Origin: Alcanivorax sp.
GTDB lineage: Bacteria; Pseudomonadota; Gammaproteobacteria; Pseudomonadales; Alcanivoracaceae
Assembly (NCBI RefSeq): GCF_017794965.1
Contig: NZ_CP051240.1
Span: 3,720,001-3,784,000, forward strand
Direction of reading: 5' to 3'
Length of the DNA: 64,000 nucleotides
Shown piece by piece: positions 1-6,690 of the stretch (its first letter is position 1; every line of letters starts with the position of its first letter). The position numbers were made by a program, and so were the translations under genes. The notes beneath the pieces are model-generated. The model was not told the DNA's origin. It worked only from the letters and a program-made list of their open reading frames with translations, and ran no database searches.

Positions 1-252
1 TTCTGCAGCCAGTGCACCACCGAATACGACAAGGGCGAACTGAGCACCACCAACGCCTCCATCGCCAAGCTCACCACCACCGAGCTGCAGGGCGTGGTTG
101 CCGACAAGTGTCTGCAACTGTTCGGTGGCTACGGCTACATGCAGGAATACCCGATCTCCCGTGACTACGTGGATGCCCGCATCCAGCGCATCTACGGCGG
201 CACCAGCGAGATCATGAAGGAAATTATCTCCCGGGATATCCTGGGCCGGTAA
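1..252 (+). CDS. Acyl-CoA dehydrogenase, C-terminal fragment (5' end outside window)
   Basis: The frame is open from base 1 and ends at a TAA at 250-252, giving 83 residues of a C-terminus. The residues LFGGYGYMQEYP, DARIQRIYGGTSEIMKEI and the terminal ISRDILGR are the hallmark C-terminal all-alpha domain of acyl-CoA dehydrogenases, which carry out FAD-dependent alpha,beta-desaturation of acyl-CoA in beta-oxidation. The chain-length class cannot be judged from this fragment. A Rho-independent terminator follows directly, so the gene ends its transcription unit. A fatty-acid oxidation gene fits an alkane degrader. Confidence 0.93.
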   Translation, partial: FCSQCTTEYDKGELSTTNASIAKLTTTELQGVVADKCLQLFGGYGYMQEYPISRDYVDARIQRIYGGTSEIMKEIISRDILGR

Positions 253-275
253 CCCCCTCGGGTTGGCGAATAAAG

Positions 276-301
276 AAACGCGGCTTCGGCCGCGTTTTTT
301 T
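276..301 (+). terminator. Rho-independent terminator after acyl-CoA dehydrogenase gene
   Basis: A perfect 9-bp stem (276-284 with 289-297) has a TTCG tetraloop and runs into seven T's. It starts 24 bases after the stop codon. Confidence 0.92.
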
Positions 302-320
302 ATGGCTGGGAAAAACAGCG

Positions 321-348
321 GCGAGCTTTGAGCTGTGAGCTATGAGGA
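321..348 (+). repeat. Heptad array (unit NTGAGCT), single arm
   Basis: Four consecutive 7-bp units of the form GCGAGCT/TTGAGCT/GTGAGCT/ATGAGGA lie between the terminator and a REP at 374-398. This is the first of many 7-bp-periodic arrays in the window. No matching inverted arm is visible nearby. Confidence 0.6.
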
Positions 349-373
349 AAATCAAAATCAGAAACCAGCTCCG

Positions 374-398
374 CTGTGGGAGCCTGCCTGCAGGCGAA
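374..398 (+). repeat. REP sequence (TGTGGGAGCCTGCCTGCAGG type)
   Basis: This is a single repetitive extragenic palindrome: a GTGGGAGC head, a CCTGCCTGCAGG palindromic stem and a GCGA tail. The same design recurs throughout the window. Confidence 0.7.
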
Positions 399-434
399 AC
401 CTGATCACAACAAGGAAACACCAAAACCAAAATC

Positions 435-475
435 GGCACGGAAGAATAATGCCATATTGATGGCATGTGCCGTGC
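435..475. other. Long imperfect hairpin upstream of the SIR2 cassette
   Basis: ATGCCAT (449-455) and ATGGCAT (460-466) form an inner stem with a 4-base loop. GCACGG (436-441) pairs with CCGTGC (470-475) outside it. The surrounding DNA to 743 is visibly AT-rich compared with the rest of the window and holds no credible gene. Function unknown. Confidence 0.45.
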
Positions 476-763
476 TCAACAGACCGGGCTTTAATTTTGT
501 AAGAGATGGCTTACAGAAAACGATAACTTATTGATATAGGGTGGAACGGTACGGGGGGAAAAGAGCCTTTTTCGGAACGCTAGTACGGGGACTATGTTGA
601 CGCTTCGTGTTTTGTCTGTTGGGATAAATTCTCATCTGCCAGGTATCTTGCTGTTCTAAAAGCAAAAATGATCGCCCCGCCTGAATTGATGAAAATAATT
701 ATGTCGAATTGAGTTAAGTCGATTCGTTCGACTGAATACGCTGTTACGTGCACTAGAATAATC

Positions 764-1768
764 ATGGAAGTATCTGCAGAAGAAGAAATAAAACAAATTG
801 AAGTCGGAAAACCCCACGTAGTTATTTTGGGAGCTGGTGCAAGCTACGCCGCTTTTCCTAATGGGGATAGAAACGGCCGCAAGCTTCCCCTAATGAATAA
901 CTTTGTTGAAACACTAGGCATTGAGAATTTAATAGCTCGAACGGGCTTATCTTTTTCCTCTACCAATTTCGAGGATATATACACCGAGATTCATCAAAAA
1001 ACCGAACTAAGTGATATCAGAGAAGAGTTAGAAAAAGTAGTCTATGACTATTTTAAAGGGATGGAGCTACCTGATGAGCCAACGATTTACGACCATCTAG
1101 TATTGTCACTTCGCAACAAAGACTTCATCGCAACCTTTAATTGGGATCCATTTTTAGTTCAGGCAATTCGCAGGAATGGTCAACGTTTTAAGATGCCGAG
1201 AACGTTATTCCTTCACGGAAATGTAGAGGTAGGTTATTGCCAGGACGGTCACATGATGGGTAATAACGGTGGTTACTGCCATCATTGTGGAGAGCCGTTA
1301 ACATGCACACAATTACTTTATCCTGTAGGAGAGAAAAACTATCACTTAGATGAGTTTATATCCCGCCAATGGGCAACAATGGCGGATCTGTTGAAGCACG
1401 CCTTTATGGTAAGCATATTTGGGTACGGTGCTCCAACATCAGACGCTAGTGCAATAGCTCTGTTAAAAGATGCTTGGGGCAGTGTGGATGAGAGGAACAT
1501 GGAAGAGTTTGAGATCATAGATGTCAGAGACGAAGATGACCTGCGCGAGACATGGTCGCGATTTATACACTCACATCATTATCGAGTAGAAAATAATTTT
1601 TACAACTCATGGATAGCAAATCATCCAAGACGTACTGGTGAAGCATATTTAAATCAGTTCTTAAAGGCGCTGTTCATTGAGAATAATCCTCTACCAAAAG
1701 ATGCGAACTTTGAAGATTTATGGTCTTGGTATGACAGACTGCAGGAGATAGAGGATGCGCACACGTAA
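764..1768 (+). CDS. SIR2-like NAD-binding-fold protein (candidate defence gene)
   Basis: A 334-residue protein. A glycine-rich Rossmann-type loop GAGAS (23-27) follows a predicted beta strand. FNWD (125-128) occupies the place of the T(N)xD element, and LHGN (150-153, H151) the place of the catalytic-His motif of SIR2-fold enzymes. YCHHC (C172, C175) with C159 and C181 may form a zinc site. SIR2-like domains in bacteria often hydrolyse NAD+ in antiphage systems (ThsA, DSR2, SIR2-HerA), but here the domain stands alone without a visible partner. Codon use is AT-rich and unlike the neighbours, consistent with transfer. There is no clear Shine-Dalgarno. The stop codon lies inside the attC-like site. 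Fold assignment fairly likely; catalytic activity and defence role unproven. Confidence 0.75.
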   Translation: MEVSAEEEIKQIEVGKPHVVILGAGASYAAFPNGDRNGRKLPLMNNFVETLGIENLIARTGLSFSSTNFEDIYTEIHQKTELSDIREELEKVVYDYFKGMELPDEPTIYDHLVLSLRNKDFIATFNWDPFLVQAIRRNGQRFKMPRTLFLHGNVEVGYCQDGHMMGNNGGYCHHCGEPLTCTQLLYPVGEKNYHLDEFISRQWATMADLLKHAFMVSIFGYGAPTSDASAIALLKDAWGSVDERNMEEFEIIDVRDEDDLRETWSRFIHSHHYRVENNFYNSWIANHPRRTGEAYLNQFLKALFIENNPLPKDANFEDLWSWYDRLQEIEDAHT

Positions 1769-1831
1769 CAAGTCAATCAACTTCGCGCCTTCGGCGCCGG
1801 ACACAGCAAAGCTGCGCCGGTTATTGAGGCG
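1763..1831 (+). other. attC-like recombination site
   Basis: The order is R'' ACGTAAC (1763-1769), spacer AAG, L'' TCAATCAAC (1773-1781), GC-rich middle with CGGCGC (1792-1797) pairing with GCGCCG (1814-1819), L' GTTATTGA (1820-1827), spacer GGC, and the crossover G (1831). L'' and L' pair except for one extra C, as expected for the extrahelical base of an attC. R' would be completed by the TTACGT at the cassette's 5' end after circularisation. The left half of the middle region is bulged, so the fold is imperfect. Confidence 0.6.
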
Positions 1832-1850
1832 TGACTGCCAATGCAAGCAC

Positions 1851-1964
1851 AGGGGGCAGACCTCACATTTCACGGACCTCCATGAGATCCCGGCTTTCAC
1901 CACTGGAAAGAGTTGTCAGTCGATGATTGTCATGTTGGCGTGAGAAATGTGAGGTCTGCCCCTT
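1851..1964. mobile_element. MITE-like element with 24-26 bp terminal inverted repeats
   Basis: The left end (1851-1874) and right end (1939-1964) are inverted copies built on GGGGCAGACCTCACATTTC, differing by two extra bases on the right. The interior of about 64 bp has no ORF. It begins 20 bases after the cassette end. Termini with GGTCTGmCCC are, to my recollection, common next to IS200/RAYT-type elements in proteobacteria. No transposase is attached. Confidence 0.6.
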
Positions 1965-2097
1965 GGTTCCTGTGAGCCTTGGGTATTGAATGACCCTCTC
2001 TCAGAAGGCAAATGATGTCAGCGATGGCTTCCTGCCTTGAATCAAAGTTCCATGTATGAAGCCATTTTTCCCATCTCATCCTGTGAATGAGCCTGCT

Positions 2098-2514
2098 ATG
2101 TATCGACTTCTCCCTTTTCTTGCCTTGGTTTTTTTGCTGTTGTCCGCCGGTTGCACCAATGTGGCCGGGGATCGGGTGCGTAGCCTGACATCTGATGCGG
2201 GTAGCTCGGCGCCATTGATGCAGTATGCCGACACCTTTTTTACCGCGGCAGGTTATGACTGCCAGGCGGAGGATAGGGGGGCTGCCTTGCGTTGCGGGCG
2301 CGAGCTGCGGGATCTCTTTATTCATCAGACCCGGGCGGTGGTGGAAATCTTTGAGGACAAAGATGCGGATCGGTACCTGCTGGCCTCCACTCGCTGGGAT
2401 GAGGGGCTGATTCCGGGAGAATTCATTTCCTCCAAGTTTGAGAACCCGGATGTGGCGACCTTCTGTGAATCCCTGGCGGCATCCGGGAAGGGAAGATGTC
2501 GGGTTGAAGAGTGA
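2098..2514 (+). CDS. Small lipoprotein, unknown function
   Basis: A 138-residue protein with a signal peptide of about 18 residues ending in the lipobox LLSAGC, so it should be lipidated and membrane-anchored. The mature part contains three further cysteines (GYDCQ, LRCGR, ATFCES) plus one near the C-terminus (GRCRVEE), which could form periplasmic disulfides. I start at 2098 because it places the hydrophobic stretch directly after the Met; an in-frame ATG at 2056 adds 14 hydrophilic residues. No family recognised. Confidence 0.7.
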   Translation: MYRLLPFLALVFLLLSAGCTNVAGDRVRSLTSDAGSSAPLMQYADTFFTAAGYDCQAEDRGAALRCGRELRDLFIHQTRAVVEIFEDKDADRYLLASTRWDEGLIPGEFISSKFENPDVATFCESLAASGKGRCRVEE

Positions 2515-2671
2515 CCCTGCCTGCCAGGGGTCAGTGGCCGTGCTGCACAAGGGCCCGTCTGAGCTGTAGAGAGGCGACAGGCGCACTATCGCTTGTGGGG
2601 GCAAGACGGGGGCTGCCAAAACCGGGATAATGCCCGCCAGATTCATTCACCCTCCAACCCGGCAGCGCCCC

Positions 2672-4858
2672 ATGGAAATCAAGGTCAATTTTCTCGACAA
2701 CCTCCGTCTGGAAGCCAAATTCGACGACTTCACGGTGATCTCGGACCAGCCCATTCGCTACAAGGGCGATGGTTCGGCGCCGGGCCCGTTCGATTACTTT
2801 CTGGCGTCGTCGGCCATGTGTGCTGCCTATTTCGTGAAGGTGTACTGCAACGCCCGGGATATCCCCACGGACAATATCCGCCTGTCACAGAACAATATTG
2901 TCGACCCGGAAAACCGCTATAACCAGATCTTCCGCATCAATGTGGAGTTGCCGGAAGGGCTCTCTGACAAGGACCGCACGGGCATTCTGCGCGCGGTGGA
3001 CCGCTGCACGGTGAAGAAGGTGGTACAGACCGGGCCGGATTTCCAGATCAATGCGGTGGAGAGTCTGGATGAGGACGCCCAGGCGCTGCTGACGGTGAAT
3101 CCGGATGACAGCACCCGCACGCTGATCGAGGGCAAGGACCGGCCGCTGGAGGAGACTATCGCCACCATGACCGGGATCCTGGAGGATCTGGGCATGAAGA
3201 TCGAGGTGTCCTCCTGGCGTAATATCGTGCCTCACGTATGGTCCCTGCATATCCGTGATGCGGCCTCGCCAATGTGTTTCACCAACGGCAAGGGGGCCAC
3301 CAAGGAAAGCGCCCTGTGTTCGGCCCTGGGCGAGTTCATCGAGCGTCTGAACTGCAATTTCTTCTACAACGATCAGTTCTTCGGGGAAGAGATCGCCAAC
3401 AGCGAATTCGTCCATTACCCCAATGAAAAATGGTTCAAGCCCGGCCCCAACGATGCGCTGCCGGCGGAAATTCTGGACGAGCATACCCGCGCCATCTATG
3501 ACCCGGATGGCGAGCTGGGAGCCTCCAACCTGATTGATACCAACTCCGGGCGTGTGGACCGGGGCGTCTGTTCCCTGCCGTTCGTGCGCCGTTCCGATGG
3601 GGAGACGGTGTACTTCCCCACTAACCTGATCGAGAACCTGTTCCTCAGTAACGGCATGAGTGCGGGCAACACCCTGGCGGAAGCCGAGGTGCAGTGTCTG
3701 TCGGAAATTTTCGAGCGGGCGGTGAAGAAGTACATCATCGAACAGGAGATCGTGCTGCCGGATGTGCCAGAGGCGGTGCTGGCCCGTTATCCGGAGATCG
3801 TGGAAGGTATCAAGGCGCTGGAGGCCCAGGGCTTCCCGGTGCTGGTGAAGGATGCTTCCCTGGGCGGGGAGTTTCCGGTGATGTGTGTGACCCTGATGAA
3901 TCCGCGCACGGGTGGGGTGTTCGCCTCTTTCGGCGCCCACCCCAGCTTCCATGTGGCCCTGGAGCGCAGCCTTACCGAGCTGCTACAGGGGCGCAGTTTC
4001 GAAGGCCTGAACGATGTGCCGCCGCCCACCTTCAACAGCATGGAAGTGTCCGAACCCAACAACTTTGTGGAGCACTTTATCGATTCCACCGGGGTGATTT
4101 CCTGGCGTTTCTTTAGTGCGGCAGCGGACATTGAATTTGTTGACTGGGATTTTTCGGGTACCACTGAAGAAGAGGCAGAAACCCTGTTCGGTATTCTCGA
4201 GGAGCAGGAAAAGGAAGTGTACGTGGCCGTGCACGACCAGCTCGGCGCACCGGCTTGCCGTATCCTGGTGCCGGACTTCTCCGAGGTATACCCGGTGGAA
4301 GATCTGGTGTGGGACAACACCAACATGGCGCTGGACTATCGGGAGGATATCCTCAACCTGCACCAGCTGGACGACGAGCAACTTGCTTCGCTGGTGGAGC
4401 GTCTGGAAGACAGCCAGATCGACAACTACACCGACATCATCACCCTGATCGGTATCGAGTTCGATGAGAACACGGTGTGGGGCCAGCTTACCGTGCTGGA
4501 GTTGAAGTTGTTGATCTATCTGGCCCTTGGGCGCCTTGAAGAGGCGGCGGAAAAGGTGGACATGTTCCTGCAGTTCAACGACAACACCGTGGAGCGCGGT
4601 TTGTTCTACCGGGCCATGAACGCGGTGCTGGAAATCGCCCTGGACGAAGAGCTGGAACTGGACGATTTCCTCTACAACTTCAAGCGCATGTTTGGTGAAG
4701 AGACCATGGCACAGGTGGTCGGCGCGGTGGAAGGCAGCGTGCGCTTCCCGGGGCTGACTCCCACCAACATGCAGCTGGACGGCCTGGACAAGCATCAGCG
4801 CCTGATCGACAGCTACAAGAAACTGCACGCGGCGCGGGCGCGCCTGGCCGGTCTTTAA
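2672..4858 (+). CDS. ycaO: OsmC-domain/YcaO-domain fusion protein
   Basis: A 728-residue protein. Residues about 1-140 resemble an OsmC/Ohr-type domain (GSAPGPFDYFLASSAMCAAYFV, with a later cysteine in DRCTVKK). The rest is the YcaO fold, an ATP-binding family. It contains the motif-rich segments GKGATKESALCSALGEFIERL and LAEAEVQCLSEIFERAVKKYI. E. coli YcaO is linked to RimO-dependent beta-methylthiolation of ribosomal protein S12 and lacks this full N-terminal domain. The C-terminal helical region (after about 560) is TPR-like. I chose ATG 2672, where the OsmC domain begins; 2630 would add 14 residues without support. Followed after 22 bp by a small gene. Confidence 0.9.
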   Translation: MEIKVNFLDNLRLEAKFDDFTVISDQPIRYKGDGSAPGPFDYFLASSAMCAAYFVKVYCNARDIPTDNIRLSQNNIVDPENRYNQIFRINVELPEGLSDKDRTGILRAVDRCTVKKVVQTGPDFQINAVESLDEDAQALLTVNPDDSTRTLIEGKDRPLEETIATMTGILEDLGMKIEVSSWRNIVPHVWSLHIRDAASPMCFTNGKGATKESALCSALGEFIERLNCNFFYNDQFFGEEIANSEFVHYPNEKWFKPGPNDALPAEILDEHTRAIYDPDGELGASNLIDTNSGRVDRGVCSLPFVRRSDGETVYFPTNLIENLFLSNGMSAGNTLAEAEVQCLSEIFERAVKKYIIEQEIVLPDVPEAVLARYPEIVEGIKALEAQGFPVLVKDASLGGEFPVMCVTLMNPRTGGVFASFGAHPSFHVALERSLTELLQGRSFEGLNDVPPPTFNSMEVSEPNNFVEHFIDSTGVISWRFFSAAADIEFVDWDFSGTTEEEAETLFGILEEQEKEVYVAVHDQLGAPACRILVPDFSEVYPVEDLVWDNTNMALDYREDILNLHQLDDEQLASLVERLEDSQIDNYTDIITLIGIEFDENTVWGQLTVLELKLLIYLALGRLEEAAEKVDMFLQFNDNTVERGLFYRAMNAVLEIALDEELELDDFLYNFKRMFGEETMAQVVGAVEGSVRFPGLTPTNMQLDGLDKHQRLIDSYKKLHAARARLAGL

Positions 4859-4880
4859 ACCCCAGAATCGCGGATACAAC

Positions 4881-5285
4881 ATGACCCAGGATTGGACACA
4901 ACAAACTGGCGAGGACAGCCAGCAAACCACCCACTCCCTGACCTGTGCGGGCGATGACGAGCAGGCGGTGAAAGCCGGCCTGGAAGCGGCACTGGAAAAA
5001 GCCGTCAGTCTGCTGGATCGCAATGTGCGCGATGATGCCCGTTATCTGCTGTGTGAGTGGAGTGTGGCGGACGCGCGCCTGGCGATTGTGGTCAGCGACG
5101 ACAGCAAAAGCCTGGATGCTCCTGAAGTGGTGGTGTGCCATTTCAACTGTTTCGATAACGCCGTGGATGTGGAGCAGGTGCAATTCCTGATTCGTGACTA
5201 CCTCACCACCTGCACGGCTTTCCTCGGCTGGTCCCTGCTGGCCGCCTTCCATGAAGGCGATCGTCAGCGTTCCCGCCTTCTGTAA
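4881..5285 (+). CDS. Hypothetical protein, probably cotranscribed with ycaO
   Basis: A 134-residue acidic cytosolic protein without signal peptide or membrane segments. A conserved-looking core LLCEWSVADARLAIVV...EVVVCHFNCFD is followed by a hydrophobic helix. It lies 22 bp after the YcaO gene on the same strand, suggesting one operon. I do not recognise the family. Confidence 0.75.
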   Translation: MTQDWTQQTGEDSQQTTHSLTCAGDDEQAVKAGLEAALEKAVSLLDRNVRDDARYLLCEWSVADARLAIVVSDDSKSLDAPEVVVCHFNCFDNAVDVEQVQFLIRDYLTTCTAFLGWSLLAAFHEGDRQRSRLL

Positions 5286-5292
5286 TCCTTTC

Positions 5293-5363
5293 TGTGGGTG
5301 CGTGCCTGCAGGCGAAGGGCGCACAATGAAACAAAGGCTTCGTTTGCAGGCAAACTCCCACAG
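5293..5363. repeat. REPIN after the hypothetical gene
   Basis: Two inverted REP cores (TGTGGGTGCGTGCCTGCAGG... and ...TTTGCAGGCAAACTCCCACAG) face each other. This starts the repeat-filled gap 5286-5850. Confidence 0.65.
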
Positions 5364-5814
5364 TGCTTTGCAGAAAAGCGCGGGTGCTTCCGGTTAAGGG
5401 GGCGCATTGCAAGGCGGGGTGGGGCGACTGCGAGGGTGTTTTTCGCGGTGGAACCACCGCTCCTACGGGGAGGGGCTTGCAGAGGGGGGAGTCGTTGGCG
5501 CGGGAAATACGGCCCTGTCCCTTTTCTGTTTTGTTTTTCACCTCGCCTTGGGTGTCATCGATGTCTGGTGGGAGATTCAGCTTGCTGAACTTCCCACCCA
5601 CTGGCAAAGCGGTAATGCCAGAGTGGGGTTCGGTTTGGGACAGGCTTCGTTTGCAAGCAAACTCCCACAGTGCTTTGCAGAAAAGCGCGGGTGCTTCCGG
5701 TTAAGGGGGCGCATTGCAAGGCGGGGTGGGTCGACTGCGAGGTTGTTTTCGCGGTGGAACCACCGCTCCTACGGGGAGGGGCTTGCAGAGGGGAGGGGTT
5801 ATCGTTGGCGCGGG
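5336..5814. repeat. Direct duplication of about 170 bp (5336-5504 and 5643-5814)
   Basis: The two copies run from GGCTTCGTTTGCA through GTTGGCGCGGG and are almost identical, 307 bp apart. Each holds a REP of the type GCGGTGGAACCACCGCTCC and a segment rich in GGCGCATTGCAAGGCGGGG. ORFs here exist only as REP translations; I call no gene in 5286-5867. Confidence 0.75.
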
Positions 5815-5850
5815 CACGACCTTGCCGCTGCCATGGCCTCCCTCGCGCAA

Positions 5851-5881
5851 CTATTCACTGTTAATTATTAACTATTAACTG
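5851..5881. repeat. Heptad array overlapping the gntR stop codon (unit CTATTAA)
   Basis: Four and a half 7-bp units (CTATTCA, CTGTTAA, TTATTAA, CTATTAA, CTG) preceded by a CTCGCGCAA border and an upstream GGCGCGGGCA motif (5808-5817). On the minus strand the regulator's TAA stop is formed by this array. Its inverted counterpart lies at 7843-7877 beyond alkB2. Confidence 0.75.
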
Positions 5882-6545
5882 CCTTCACAGTTCGCTTGGC
5901 AATCGCCCGCAACACAATCTGGCATTGGTTCTCGCCATACTCGCGAATGTCTGCGCCGGCGTCCTGGCGTTTGCGACCGACGATATTCACCAGCAGGCGC
6001 TTGAAGATCTGCAGGGAGACGTCGAATTCGGTGGTGTCTTCCTGCAGGGCGATGAAGGAATAGCGCTTGAGCAGGGGAATCAGGTTCTGGATGTCGGTTT
6101 CCAGATAGCGGTTGGCGGAGAAGCGGGCGGTGGCGATCTCCACGAAACGGAAGGCCAGCTGATGAGCGGCAGGCATATCGTTGTTCTGAAAATGCTGTTC
6201 CAGCTGCGGCAGCATGGCCACCAGATCTTCAATTTGTCCCGGCTGCCAGCTTGTCGCCGCGCGCTCGGCCAGCTGGGACAGCAGCAGAAACAGGAACTCA
6301 TAGAGGTCCTTCACCTGGGTTTCTGTCACCTCGCACACCCGCGCGCCCCGGCGCGGCTGCAGCTCGATCAGATGTTGCTTTTCCAGCAGCCTGAAAGCCT
6401 CCCGGAGTGAGTTGGTGCTCACATCAAGGTCCTTTGCCAGCTCGCTTTCGGGCAGTTTGTTCCCCGGCGCGAGTTCCCCGGTAATGATCCTCTCGCCCAG
6501 GTGGCGGGCGATTTGTTCGCTCAGGCTGACAGCTTGCAACGACAT
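5868..6545 (-). CDS. GntR/FadR-type transcriptional regulator divergent from alkB2
   Basis: A 225-residue protein: winged-helix GntR domain at 1-75 (LSEQIARHLGERIITGELAPG, ELAKDLDVSTNSLREAFRLLE) and an all-alpha FCD-type ligand domain after it. Members of the FadR subgroup usually bind acyl-CoAs or organic acids. Divergent position to alkB2 with a palindrome over the alkB2 promoter suggests that it controls the alkane hydroxylase and possibly itself. The last codons and stop lie inside a heptad repeat array, so the C-terminal tail may be altered compared with relatives. Confidence 0.9.
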   Translation of the reverse strand: MSLQAVSLSEQIARHLGERIITGELAPGNKLPESELAKDLDVSTNSLREAFRLLEKQHLIELQPRRGARVCEVTETQVKDLYEFLFLLLSQLAERAATSWQPGQIEDLVAMLPQLEQHFQNNDMPAAHQLAFRFVEIATARFSANRYLETDIQNLIPLLKRYSFIALQEDTTEFDVSLQIFKRLLVNIVGRKRQDAGADIREYGENQCQIVLRAIAKRTVKAVNS

Positions 6546-6599
6546 GACACCTTCCTGTGAATCGGCGACGCCATTATGACGTCATGGGCGTAGTATTTC

Positions 6600-6642
6600 A
6601 TTTCTTGAGTTGTTTGACAATTCAAGAAATCAGGGATAATGT
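6600..6642 (+). promoter_or_regulatory. alkB2 promoter with overlapping operator palindrome
   Basis: TTGACA (6614-6619), a 17-bp spacer and TAATGT (6637-6642) form a near-consensus sigma-70 promoter. A 9-bp inverted repeat ATTTCTTGA (6600-6608) / TCAAGAAAT (6622-6630) straddles the -35 box, a position suited to repression by the adjacent GntR-type regulator. The operator assignment is inference. Confidence 0.7.
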
Positions 6643-6690
6643 TGCCATCGTTGACTGTTACTTTGAGCTTGAACAAGCGAGGACAAGACC

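Larger units (their letters stand above)
744..1831 (+). mobile_element. Putative solitary integron gene cassette carrying a SIR2-like gene
   Basis: The sequence G^TTACGT lies at 743-749, 14 bases upstream of the start codon. Its exact reverse complement ACGTAAC lies at 1763-1769 and contains the stop codon. It is followed by the remaining parts of an attC-like site, ending with the G at 1831. This is how an integrated cassette looks: it starts with TTRRRY and ends with attC up to the crossover G. It carries one gene with minimal flanks and different base composition. No integrase gene is in the window, so it would be a cassette at a secondary site or a remnant. This is inference from sequence geometry only. 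Confidence 0.6.

Noticed and set aside
690..743. A second attC immediately upstream of the SIR2 cassette
   Set aside because: The stem TTAAGTCGA/TCGACTGAA is present but no RYYYAAC box or paired L box precedes it, so an array with another cassette is not supported.
2885..3952. Long minus-strand open frame opposite ycaO (355 codons)
   Set aside because: It is an antisense shadow of a high-GC gene; no domain and no ribosome site. The same holds for similar frames opposite recG, spoT, prlC, pycA, trkA and lpxR.
5407..5871. Open frames in the REP cluster before gntR
   Set aside because: They translate repeated DNA, share the same peptides in both copies of the duplication and have no independent coding signal.
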